Below, one piece after another: positions 54,902 to 64,000 of a stretch of DNA of 64,000 bases (its first letter is position 1; every line of letters starts with the position of its first letter). Below the pieces are notes generated by a model. It was not told where the DNA came from. It ran no database searches and worked only from the letters and a program-made list of their open reading frames with translations. The position numbers were made by a program, and so were the translations under genes. The stretch comes from Oceanospirillum maris DSM 6286 (GTDB lineage: Bacteria > Pseudomonadota > Gammaproteobacteria > Pseudomonadales > Halomonadaceae), in assembly GCF_000422865.1 (NCBI RefSeq), contig NZ_KE383937.1, positions 11,284-75,283 of the forward strand, written 5' to 3'.

Positions 54902-54978
54902 GGACCGGTAGTTCAGTTGGTTAGAATACCGGCCTGTCACGCCGGGGGTCGCGGGTTCGAGTCCCGTCCGGTCCGCCA
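54902..54978 (+). tRNA. tRNA-Asp(GTC), copy 2 of 4
   Basis: Identical by eye to copy 1. The spacer before it is 72 bases and AT-rich. Confidence 0.97.
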
Positions 54979-55035
54979 CTTAGTTTGTTTCAATGTTGGT
55001 ACGTTATTGTTATCTATATCGTAAGATATGCCCGT

Positions 55036-55111
55036 GGGTGGTTAGCTCAGCCGGGAGAGCACCAGCCTTACAAGCTGGGGGTCACAGGTTCGATCCCTGT
55101 ACCACCCACCA
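55036..55111 (+). tRNA. tRNA-Val(TAC), copy 3 of 4
   Basis: Identical by eye to copy 1. A CACTTC/GAAGTG hairpin lies just after it. Confidence 0.97.
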
Positions 55112-55148
55112 CTTCTGCTTTTGTTGAAGTGAACGTCAGATTTTATGC

Positions 55149-55225
55149 GGACCGGTAGTTCAGTTGGTTAGAATACCGGCCTGTCACGCCGGGGGTCGCG
55201 GGTTCGAGTCCCGTCCGGTCCGCCA
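55149..55225 (+). tRNA. tRNA-Asp(GTC), copy 3 of 4
   Basis: Identical by eye to copy 1, 37 bases after tRNA-Val copy 3. Confidence 0.97.
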
Positions 55226-55260
55226 TTTCGTCTGACTTGGTTGTTTTTAGATATTCCCGT

Positions 55261-55336
55261 GGGTGGTTAGCTCAGCCGGGAGAGCACCAGCCTTACAAGC
55301 TGGGGGTCACAGGTTCGATCCCTGTACCACCCACCA
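55261..55336 (+). tRNA. tRNA-Val(TAC), copy 4 of 4
   Basis: Identical by eye to copy 1. The spacer before it ends with CCCGT, as before copy 3, which supports unit duplication. Confidence 0.97.
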
Positions 55337-55384
55337 TTTAGTTGCTGATTTTTTAGTGACTAAAGATGATTTGCAAGTTTATGC

Positions 55385-55461
55385 GGACCGGTAGTTCAGT
55401 TGGTTAGAATACCGGCCTGTCACGCCGGGGGTCGCGGGTTCGAGTCCCGTCCGGTCCGCCA
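55385..55461 (+). tRNA. tRNA-Asp(GTC), copy 4 of 4
   Basis: Identical by eye to copy 1. Last gene of the array; a weak AT-rich hairpin follows. Confidence 0.97.
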
Positions 55462-55473
55462 TTTGCTTGCTAG

Positions 55474-55499
55474 TTAATATGTCTTTACATATTAATTTT
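55474..55499 (+). terminator. AT-rich hairpin after the tRNA array
   Basis: TTAATATG (55474-55481) pairs perfectly with CATATTAA (55488-55495), then TTTTA. Weak as a terminator because the stem is AT-rich. Confidence 0.6.
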
Positions 55500-55623
55500 A
55501 TAGATCCCTTTTCCTCTTTCTATCTTACTTTTCCGTTTCTACTATCTCCAGTATTATAAGTTTTACCTAGTTTCTATCATCTCTGGATTATGATCTCTCG
55601 CTTTTTTACGTTCCCTCACCTAT

Positions 55624-56688
55624 CTATTTTTCTTCTTTTACTGTGCTTACCTTACCTTGCTGTGTTCTAAAGGCTCCTGCAGGAATATCGTGCCAGCGCT
55701 TAAAGGCCCGTTGAAAAGCCGGTGATGAAGAAAAACCTAATAGATAGCTGATTTCGCCAATACTTAGTTGAGTATCTCGTATATAGCGTGTGGCGAGATC
55801 TTTGCGAGTGCTATCTAAAATATATTGAAAGTGGGTATTTTCTGCCTCTAATTGTCGATTTAATGTCCACGGCTGTAAGTTGAAGTGATGGGCAATCTGC
55901 TTTAACGTCGGTGTTTGGCCCGCTAGATTCATGGCTATAATTTCACCAACCTGCTCTGCTAAGCTTCTACCTTGTAAAATTTGCTGTAATTGCTGCTCGC
56001 ACAATAAACTTAATTGGCGATAGGTGATGGGGTTGTACTGCAAACAAGGCTGTTGGCTTAAATGCTTAGGGAGCCAAAGTCTATTTCCGTCAGCACTGAA
56101 ATGAACCGGTAGCTTCCAGCGTTGATAGCTTGTGGCGTAATTAGCCGCATAGTTTGGGCGATTAAATTCAATATCAATACTCGCACCAGCTTTGGCAAGC
56201 TCAGATAACGTTAACCCAGACCACTCCTGCAATAGGCTTAACCAGCCACCAAGCACTGCATCCACAACAAAATAATTAAAACGGTTGTAGGGGCTAATTG
56301 AATAGAAGCAAAACCCCGTTCGTTCACCCTGATGTGTTATATGGCTGTGCCCCCGGCTATTGCTGCTGTAAAGTCGCTCGTAACGAATGGCCGTTGTTAG
56401 CGCATCTCCCAGTGTTGGAGCCATTGTTGCGGTTAACCCCATTAATCCGAAATGATGACTACAGGTCTGTTCCCCCATTAATAGGCCAATATCATGACGA
56501 CCTGTTAAAGAGATGGCTTGTTCTCCAAGGCGCATATAGCGGGGGATGCTGATTCGTCGCTCAGGATGGCTTTGTAGAAGGTCGCCTAGGCCAAATCGTT
56601 CAAACAGCCCAAGAGCATTTTTACCTTGGTTGTCGATGACTTGAAATAAGTTTTGCAGGATGTTGACGTTAATATCACCGAGTTTCAT
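55624..56688 (-). CDS. AraC family transcription regulator
   Basis: A 354-residue regulator with an N-terminal arabinose-binding-like ligand domain (PF12625 type; SIPRYMRLGEQAISLTG, HFGLMGLTATMAPTLGDAL) and a C-terminal double helix-turn-helix (about 245-345; QLSIGEISYLLGFSSSPAFQRAFKRWH). It is divergent from fadH, with a 135-base shared promoter region, so control of fadH in response to a fatty-acid-like ligand is plausible. That link is inference from position. Confidence 0.92.
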   Translation of the reverse strand: MKLGDINVNILQNLFQVIDNQGKNALGLFERFGLGDLLQSHPERRISIPRYMRLGEQAISLTGRHDIGLLMGEQTCSHHFGLMGLTATMAPTLGDALTTAIRYERLYSSNSRGHSHITHQGERTGFCFYSISPYNRFNYFVVDAVLGGWLSLLQEWSGLTLSELAKAGASIDIEFNRPNYAANYATSYQRWKLPVHFSADGNRLWLPKHLSQQPCLQYNPITYRQLSLLCEQQLQQILQGRSLAEQVGEIIAMNLAGQTPTLKQIAHHFNLQPWTLNRQLEAENTHFQYILDSTRKDLATRYIRDTQLSIGEISYLLGFSSSPAFQRAFKRWHDIPAGAFRTQQGKVSTVKEEK

Positions 56689-56820
56689 GGTTTAAATAAT
56701 TATTTGTCTTTTAAAGTTACTGATTTGTTTTATAAAGATATCACTTTTTAAGGTCTATGGTTTAAAGTTTCTGGTCACTAACAATAAGAATGCTACCTGA
56801 ATGATTGACCGAGGATTTAG

Positions 56821-58869
<2,049 letters not shown>

Positions 58870-58946
58870 CCGACTCACTCAAAGGGTATTTATTAGATTT
58901 AGTTTATTAGATTGAAAGGGTGAATTAGGTTTAAAAAAGAGTAATG

Positions 58947-58972
58947 GGGGAGCTTTGGCTCCCCTTTTTTTT
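58947..58972 (+). terminator. rho-independent terminator of fadH
   Basis: GGGGAGC (58947-58953) pairs with GCTCCCC (58958-58964), loop TTTG, followed by eight Ts. Confidence 0.92.
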
Positions 58973-59001
58973 GGCTGCTGTTTTATAATGCACGGCTCGT
59001 G

Positions 59002-59089
59002 AAGAAGTGCTATCGATTCAAGCAAGAAACGCTACCGATTAAAACAAGAAGCACTATCGATTAGAACAAGAAGCACTATCGACTAACAC
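59002..59089 (+). repeat. four-unit tandem repeat, exact 22-bp period, before yaiI
   Basis: Units start at 59002, 59024, 59046 and 59068 with consensus AAGAAGCACTATCGATTA plus four variable bases. The last two units share AAGAAGCACTATCGA. It lies between the fadH terminator and the yaiI start (59109). Confidence 0.92.
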
Positions 59090-59108
59090 ATACCTAAAAG
59101 GCCATATT

Positions 59109-59561
59109 ATGCAGATCTGGGTTGATGCGGATGCCTGTCCCAAAGTGATTAAAGATATTTTATTTCGTGCCTCGCAGCGCCTAGAGCTTCCTATGATTCT
59201 GGTCGCTAATCAGCCGCTATCCGTGCCGCCAAATTGTAAGATTCGTGCGGTACAGGTACCGCCAGGTTTTGATGTGGCTGATAATTATATCGTGCAAAAT
59301 CTAAGCGCCGGTGATCTAGTGATTACAGCTGATATTCCTTTGGCGGCAGAGGTGATTGATGAAGGCGGCCATGCACTTAACCCCCGTGGAGAGCTGTACA
59401 CCAAAAATAATATCCGTGAGCGTCTTATGATGCGAGACTTTATGTCGGATTTACGCAGTAGTGGTGTGCAAACGGGAGGTCCTGCAACGCTGAATCAACG
59501 GGATCGACAGGAGTTCGGTAATGCATTGGATAAATTCTTAGCTAAGCACCATAGCGCTTAG
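59109..59561 (+). CDS. yaiI: YaiI/YqxD (UPF0178) family protein
   Basis: A 150-residue protein starting [18 protein letters not shown], the family hallmark, with a PIN-like arrangement of acidic residues (D6, D8, then DNYIVQ and DIPLA) and [18 protein letters not shown] in the C-terminal half. A nuclease-type fold is expected; the biological role is not known. It is followed after 16 bases by the PLP enzyme gene. Confidence 0.93.
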   Translation: MQIWVDADACPKVIKDILFRASQRLELPMILVANQPLSVPPNCKIRAVQVPPGFDVADNYIVQNLSAGDLVITADIPLAAEVIDEGGHALNPRGELYTKNNIRERLMMRDFMSDLRSSGVQTGGPATLNQRDRQEFGNALDKFLAKHHSA

Positions 59562-59577
59562 GGGGATGATCCTACAG

Positions 59578-60558
59578 ATGGATGCGTTTCAATACTGGAT
59601 GGATCAACTTAAGCCTGCACCACTGCAAACGGTTGATCACCCTTTGCTAGTAGAAAAAGCCATCGAGCTAAAAATCTTGCGTACCGATCTGGTGCATCCC
59701 ATTATCTCCGGCAATAAAAGCTATAAGCTGAAATACAACTTGAAAGCGGCCTTAAATCAGGCCGCTGCCGGAGTCCTCTCCTTTGGTGGCGCTTGGTCTA
59801 ACCATCTTCATGCGCTGGCTTACTCCTGTTATCTGTTGCAACGGCCTTGTGTGGCGGTTATTCGTGGTGAGCCAGAACTTATTGCCAAAAGTGCCATGCT
59901 GCAGGATATTCAAAACTGGGGGACAACGCTGCATTTCGTTACCCGCAAAGATTATCGGCTGCGGGATGAATCTGAGTGGTTGGCGCAGCTTGCTGTTCAA
60001 TACCCTAATTATTATTGTGTACCGGAAGGGGGCAGTAGCGCCTTAGCCCAGCCCGGTGTGATAACCCTTGCCCAGCAACTGGAGCAAGCCTGTAGTGAAC
60101 AGCACTGGCAACCGAATCAAGTTTGGTGTGCTGTGGGTACGGGAGGCACTTTGGCGGGGCTTATTACAGGTCGAACCGGTAATTATCAGATAATCGGTGT
60201 TCCTGTATTGAAGGGGGCTGAATTCTTGTATCGGGTTATTAAGGAGCGGTTGTCTGCGGATCAGAAAAAAAGCACAAGGCTAGAAAACCGCTGGCAGTTA
60301 CAGCTAGAGGGGCATTTTGGTGGTTATGGTAAAGTTTCACCGTGGCTGCTTGATAACATTGAAGAGCTACAAAACCAGCTTTTTTGCTCCTGTCCTGACA
60401 ACGCGCTTCTGCTTGATCCTGTTTATACGGGTAAGCTGTTTAGTCACTTTTGGCAAAAGTTAGAGGCCGGAGATATTACGCCAAATAGCCGCGTTATCTT
60501 AGTTCATTCTGGTGGGCTGCAAGGGCGGCGGGGTTACGGTTTAGATATGGCACGCTGA
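59578..60558 (+). CDS. ACC deaminase/D-cysteine desulfhydrase family PLP enzyme
   Basis: A 326-residue fold-type II PLP enzyme. The Schiff-base lysine is K47 in ISGNKSYKLKYNL; the conserved SFGGAWSNHLHALA and the phosphate-binding GTGGTLAG follow. Family members deaminate ACC or release sulfide from D-cysteine, and the exact substrate here is open. The ATG at 59578 is chosen because the GGGGG at 59561-59565 touches the other in-frame ATG at 59566; four residues differ. Confidence 0.86.
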   Translation: MDAFQYWMDQLKPAPLQTVDHPLLVEKAIELKILRTDLVHPIISGNKSYKLKYNLKAALNQAAAGVLSFGGAWSNHLHALAYSCYLLQRPCVAVIRGEPELIAKSAMLQDIQNWGTTLHFVTRKDYRLRDESEWLAQLAVQYPNYYCVPEGGSSALAQPGVITLAQQLEQACSEQHWQPNQVWCAVGTGGTLAGLITGRTGNYQIIGVPVLKGAEFLYRVIKERLSADQKKSTRLENRWQLQLEGHFGGYGKVSPWLLDNIEELQNQLFCSCPDNALLLDPVYTGKLFSHFWQKLEAGDITPNSRVILVHSGGLQGRRGYGLDMAR

Positions 60559-60680
60559 ATGCTCTATCTGAAATAACAACGCTGGGAAGAAATTAATGCG
60601 CTGATCACGTTCGATGCAGCGAGTGCCGTGAACTAATGGCATAATAACCGTTGGTTCAATCACAGGAGAAGGGCTGTTTT

Positions 60681-62042
60681 ATGCAGGATCATATATTGAA
60701 GAACGTTCAATCGGGTATTTTGGCAGAATCGAATCAGTACGGTTATTACATTACTTACACGCTAAATTCTGATGATGATCTTTTGCCTTTAGTGCGAGAT
60801 ATGATTGCGCGTTTTCCTGCGATGATTGATGAATGCGCCCGTGTGTTTGAAGTACCGACGTTAAATGGCGTGGTAGCTATTGGCGCTAACGGCTGGGATC
60901 GACTCTATCCCGAACGCCGCCCCGCAGCTCTAAAATCTTTCCCTGAAATGAAGCAAGGCTTGCGAGCTGCTCCCGAAACGCCCTGTGATCTATATTTCCA
61001 AATTCGTTCTGACCGTCACGATATTAACTTTGTGGTTGCCCGTCGCATCGATGGCATGTTGGGTGAAATTGCCACTTTGCAAGAAGCGATACCGACTTTT
61101 CGTTATTTAGACTCCCGTGATTTAACCGGATTTGTTGATGGCACCGAAAACCCTACAGGCGAACATCGTGCAAAAGTGGCGCTTGTTGGCCATGAAGATG
61201 ATGCTTTTTCTGGTGGTAGTTATGTGCATATTCAACGTTATATCCATAATTTGCCGGTATGGAATAGCGTACCTGTGAAAGACCAGGAACAAGTATTTGG
61301 TCGTACCAAATCGGATAACATTGAATTTGAGGGTGATGAAAAACCGCTAACATCCCATATCAAACGTGCGGGTATTAAAGATGAAGAAGGGGATGCCGTT
61401 GAGATTTTACGCCAGAGCATGCCCTACGGCACATTAAGTGAGCAAGGGTTGTATTTTGTGTCTTATAGCCGCTTCGCTGATAATTTCACTCGTATGCTAG
61501 CCAGTATGATCTATAGCGATGTCCACGGGCATTTCGATCATATGTTGAAGTACACCGAGGCGGTGACGGGAGCGGCTCTTTTTGCGCCTTCCCGTGAATT
61601 CTTAGCTAAATATGTAGGGGCTGCGGCAGAAGCTGAGCAGTTGAAAAGAGAGAGAATCGCCGCTAATACTGAGCGGCTAGCAGAAGCAGAGGCTGAGTTA
61701 AACTCTACACGTTCAGAGCTGCAATATACGCCGCTAAGTGACGCGATTGTCAAGCCTGATGCACTGAATCCGGTTGACCCTGAGCTTCTTAAGGAGCCAG
61801 AGGCTAAAGATAGAGGTGCAGACGCGGAGTCAAACCCAACACCAGAAGTTAAGACTGTACAGCCGACCAATACTGGAGGCCGCCGGTACTCCGCCAGTTT
61901 TTATCAAGCTATGCTGGAAGATGACGAAGAAGAGAAACAACAGCAACAACAGGTTAAAGGCGAAAGTAAGAATTTGAAAGAGAAGCCGGGCCTGCCGTGG
62001 ACCTTAACCGAAGAAGGCAAAAAAGGTCGACAAGACGATTAA
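60681..62042 (+). CDS. DyP-type peroxidase with long C-terminal extension
   Basis: Heme peroxidase of the YfeX-like group. The hallmark GxxDG reads GFVDGTENPTG (about residue 150), with a proximal heme His in the HFDHMLKYTE region (about 283). The start follows AGGAG at 60664; an upstream TTG at 60651 is less likely. The catalytic part ends near residue 305 (YfeX is 299 residues). The remaining 150 residues are an added tail: a charged helix, a Pro/Glu/Asp-rich stretch, RRYSASFYQAML, then EDDEEEKQQQQQ. No encapsulin gene is adjacent. Confidence 0.88.
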   Translation: MQDHILKNVQSGILAESNQYGYYITYTLNSDDDLLPLVRDMIARFPAMIDECARVFEVPTLNGVVAIGANGWDRLYPERRPAALKSFPEMKQGLRAAPETPCDLYFQIRSDRHDINFVVARRIDGMLGEIATLQEAIPTFRYLDSRDLTGFVDGTENPTGEHRAKVALVGHEDDAFSGGSYVHIQRYIHNLPVWNSVPVKDQEQVFGRTKSDNIEFEGDEKPLTSHIKRAGIKDEEGDAVEILRQSMPYGTLSEQGLYFVSYSRFADNFTRMLASMIYSDVHGHFDHMLKYTEAVTGAALFAPSREFLAKYVGAAAEAEQLKRERIAANTERLAEAEAELNSTRSELQYTPLSDAIVKPDALNPVDPELLKEPEAKDRGADAESNPTPEVKTVQPTNTGGRRYSASFYQAMLEDDEEEKQQQQQVKGESKNLKEKPGLPWTLTEEGKKGRQDD

Positions 62043-62070
62043 CCGTTTTTTGAAAGAAAAGAAACGTGTC

Positions 62071-62134
62071 TTGATTGAAGCTTATGTTGATCGAATGCTG
62101 TGTTGATTAAATATCATGTTGATTGAAACCTGTT
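62071..62134 (+). repeat. four-unit tandem repeat, exact 16-bp period, before cobT
   Basis: TTGAT starts at 62071, 62087, 62103 and 62119. Units are TTGATTGAAGCTTATG, TTGATCGAATGCTGTG, TTGATTAAATATCATG and TTGATTGAAACCTGTT. The block follows the DyP stop codon by 29 bases. Confidence 0.88.
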
Positions 62135-62229
62135 CTGGTTTTAATTCAAACCCTGTTCCTTTTATTTAGGGCTGTATTTTTGCTGAATGTTGCTAATACA
62201 GTCTTAAATATCAAATATTGAGAGCGTTA

Positions 62230-63264
62230 ATGTTTTCTATTTTCCGTACCGACAAGCGTTTAACCGCTGAACTACAAGCTAAAATTGATACTAAAACTAA
62301 ACCGCTAGGCGCACTAGGCCAGTTGGAAGATGTGGCGCTTAAAGTGGGGCTAATTCAGCAGAGTTTAGAGCCGGTGCTTAATAAGCCTCATATGCTGGTT
62401 TTTGCAGGTGATCATGGGATTGTTGAAGAAGGTGTTAGCCCTTTTCCGCAAGAAGTAACGCCACAAATGGTCTTGAATTTTCTGAATGGTGGCGCGGCTA
62501 TTAACGTATTTTGTCGCCAGAACAATATTAACCTAGAAGTGGTTAATGCTGGTGTTGCTAGCGATTTACCCGAGCATCCAAAATTGTTTGATGCTTGTAT
62601 CGCTAAGGGAACCCAAAGCTACCTAACAAAGGCTGCCATGACGGACGAGCAAGTTAAGTCAGCTTTTATTCGCGGTGGTGAACAGGTTAAGCGAGTGGCT
62701 AAAGGTGGCTGTAACGTTATCGGCTTTGGTGAGATGGGAATTGGCAATACTTCATCGGCAGCCTTGCTGATGCACCGTATTACAGGGGTTCCACTGGTCG
62801 AGTGCGTAGGCCGTGGTACGGGCTTGGATGAAAAAGGTGTGCTGAAAAAACTGTCGATTTTACAGCAAGCGGCTGCGAATCATCCAGATGATCATAACCC
62901 ATTGCATACGCTTGCCCGCTTTGGTGGCTTTGAAATTGCAATGATCTGCGGTGCAATGCTGAAAGCGGCAGAGCTAAAGATGTTGGTTTTGATCGATGGC
63001 TTTATCGCAACCAGCGCTTTGCTCGTGGCCCATGCATTGTATCCTGAAGTATTGGATTATTGTGTGTTTACCCATCAATCTGATGAAAGCGGCCATCGTC
63101 ACATGTTGAATTATTTAAACGTGCAGCCCTTGTTACAGCTAGATTTGCGTTTAGGTGAAGGTAGTGGTGTTGCGGTGGCCTATCCGTTGGTGGCTTCTTC
63201 CGTTGCCTTCCTAAATGAGATGGCCTCCTTTGCGGATGCAGGCGTTAGTACGGATGAAGATTAG
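62230..63264 (+). CDS. cobT: nicotinate-nucleotide:dimethylbenzimidazole phosphoribosyltransferase CobT
   Basis: Makes alpha-ribazole phosphate for the lower ligand of cobalamin. Length is 344 residues from the ATG at 62230, which follows GAGAG; a TTG at 62218 is in frame but lacks a ribosome site. Landmarks are TKPLGALGQLEDVA, VFAGDHGIVEEGVSPFPQEVT, GFGEMGIGNTSSAALL, and the catalytic glutamate E310 in RLGEGSGVA. cobS overlaps its end by 11 bases. No cobalamin riboswitch is seen in the 187-base gap upstream. Confidence 0.96.
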   Translation: MFSIFRTDKRLTAELQAKIDTKTKPLGALGQLEDVALKVGLIQQSLEPVLNKPHMLVFAGDHGIVEEGVSPFPQEVTPQMVLNFLNGGAAINVFCRQNNINLEVVNAGVASDLPEHPKLFDACIAKGTQSYLTKAAMTDEQVKSAFIRGGEQVKRVAKGGCNVIGFGEMGIGNTSSAALLMHRITGVPLVECVGRGTGLDEKGVLKKLSILQQAAANHPDDHNPLHTLARFGGFEIAMICGAMLKAAELKMLVLIDGFIATSALLVAHALYPEVLDYCVFTHQSDESGHRHMLNYLNVQPLLQLDLRLGEGSGVAVAYPLVASSVAFLNEMASFADAGVSTDED

Positions 63265-64000
63265 TCATTTTTGGCAAGAGCAGTGGTACTTGCTACTGGC
63301 GGCTATTATCTTTTTTACCCGTATTCCGGTTAAAACTCAGGTACCTGATCAGGCATTACAGTTAAACCGAGCCGCGCGTTTTTTGCCTGTTATCGGCTTG
63401 ATCGTTGGTGGGCTAAGTGCCGTCGCTTTTGTCGGTTTTTATGCGCTTTGGCAGAGTAGTTGGCTGGCGCTTTTGCTGAGTACCGTGGTAGGCGTGTTGC
63501 TCACTGGTGCTTTCCATGAAGACGGTTTTGCTGATTCCTGCGATGGTTTTGGCGGAGGTTGGCAGAAAGACCAAGTCCTAAGCATTATGAAAGACTCTCG
63601 GCTAGGTACTTATGGCGCTGTGGGATTAGGTTTGATGATGGCGATTAAGTTATCAGCACTGTTTCTGTTATCTGTGGAGATAATTCCTTGGGCGTTACTG
63701 CTGGGGCATAGTTTAAGTCGAAGCTTCTCCGCTAGTTTTATGTATACCCTTAATTATGTCCGTGATGAGGTCGACCGGAAGTTTTCTGGCCATAGCGAGC
63801 GTATTACAAAGGGAGAGCTGGCTTTTATTGCGGCTACGGGCCTATCCGGTATGCTGTTTCTTTCTCTTGGTACTGGAATCGCTATTTTATTGGTGCTGTT
63901 TGCCTTGCATCGATTGCTTACTTGGTACTGGCTAAAAAGAATTGGCGGCTATACAGGGGATTGCCTTGGTGGTGCTCAGCAGCTAGCAGAGGTGTTTATT
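63254..64000 (+). CDS. cobS: adenosylcobinamide-GDP ribazoletransferase CobS, cut by window end
   Basis: Membrane enzyme that joins adenosylcobinamide-GDP and alpha-ribazole to form cobalamin. The frame from the ATG at 63254 stays open to base 64000 (249 codons), so only the C-terminus is missing. Landmarks are FFTRIPV near the start, GAFHEDGFADSCDGFGGG with the metal-binding acidic residues, MKDSRLGTYGAVGLGL, and GGYTGDCLGGAQQLAEV near the end. It overlaps cobT by 11 bases, so the two are translationally coupled. Confidence 0.95.
   Translation, partial: MKISHFWQEQWYLLLAAIIFFTRIPVKTQVPDQALQLNRAARFLPVIGLIVGGLSAVAFVGFYALWQSSWLALLLSTVVGVLLTGAFHEDGFADSCDGFGGGWQKDQVLSIMKDSRLGTYGAVGLGLMMAIKLSALFLLSVEIIPWALLLGHSLSRSFSASFMYTLNYVRDEVDRKFSGHSERITKGELAFIAATGLSGMLFLSLGTGIAILLVLFALHRLLTWYWLKRIGGYTGDCLGGAQQLAEVFI

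Noticed and set aside
54559-55024. Several frames over the Val/Asp tRNA genes
   Set aside because: They are translations of tRNA sequence and repeat with each tRNA copy.
54527-55461. tRNA array as an integration site for a mobile element
   Set aside because: There is no integrase, no truncated tRNA copy with flanking direct repeats, and neighbours are core genes.
58889-58917. Two copies of TTTATTAG at 14-bp spacing after fadH
   Set aside because: The repeat is short and AT-rich and could easily be chance, so it was not counted with the stronger repeat blocks.
61538-61870. A 110-codon Ser/Ala-rich minus-strand frame inside the DyP gene
   Set aside because: It is the antisense of the acidic DyP tail; low complexity explains the open frame.
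62000-62042. Encapsulin-targeting peptide at the DyP C-terminus
   Set aside because: The ending is charged (GKKGRQDD) and lacks the short Leu/Gly-rich targeting motif; no encapsulin gene is adjacent.
62043-62229. Cobalamin riboswitch upstream of cobT
   Set aside because: The gap is short, dominated by the 16-bp repeats, and I see no B12-box-like conserved core.

Overview
The window reads as a chromosomal core segment of a mid-GC (mid-40s % by eye) marine gammaproteobacterium. The order fnr/anr - hemN - TauE/SafE - ccoSIHG - ccoPQON, the CrbSR acetate regulators beside acs, paired small/large sodium:solute symporters and queF of the long form point to Oceanospirillales/Pseudomonadales relatives (Neptunomonas- or Amphritea-like). 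That placement is inference, not a taxonomic result. There is no integrase, transposase, phage module or CRISPR array. Genes are dense, most are classic housekeeping families, and most operons end in recognisable rho-independent terminators.

Layout. 1-300: tRNA Gly-Glu-Gly. 569-3195: yadG/yadH-like ABC exporter followed at once by queF. 3263-6900: small genes (coiled-coil membrane protein, nitroreductase, thioesterase, tRNA-Ser, rlmA, DUF2750). 6919-11138: leuS-lptE-holA on the minus strand. 11624-14813: zinc-ribbon protein, tsaB, uppP, rsmJ. 14897-23656: GvpU-like orphan, plsB, ABC exporter, YecA-like protein, sprT, chemoreceptor. 24170-39556: an acetate/monocarboxylate module with acs, crbR, crbS, two tandem DUF4212 + symporter pairs, an unknown membrane protein, a cNMP/CBS/DUF294 nucleotidyltransferase and a DEDDh exonuclease. 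39681-41359: a deacetylase-like protein that lacks its metal ligands, translationally coupled to a DnaJ-type protein. 41568-53633: ttcA, fnr, hemN and the whole cbb3 oxidase structural and assembly cluster. 54527-55461: four tandem copies of a tRNA-Val/tRNA-Asp pair behind one strong promoter. 55624-64000: AraC regulator, fadH, yaiI, a D-cysteine desulfhydrase-like enzyme, a DyP peroxidase with a long acidic tail, cobT and the start of cobS (cut by the window end).

How the parts work together. The acs-to-exonuclease region looks like one physiological unit: a transporter-domain histidine kinase (CrbS) and a LuxR-type regulator (CrbR) next to the enzyme and the transporters they are expected to control. 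A ten-base motif (ATTAGACCTT and its complement) occurs upstream of both acs and the second symporter operon and is a candidate CrbR site. The fnr-to-ccoN block is a microaerobic respiration unit with an FNR/ANR-like box in front of fnr.

The feature least explained by known annotation is a set of short degenerate tandem repeats, found only between genes: 5 x 20 bp after tsaB, 4 x 22 bp before yaiI, 4 x 16 bp before cobT, and two-copy versions of 20, 22 and 26 bp elsewhere. Their sequences differ from locus to locus but their architecture is alike. Other points for a second look are a 26-bp perfect palindrome before lptE, EF-hand-like loops in both symporters, the degenerate deacetylase, and the DyP tail.
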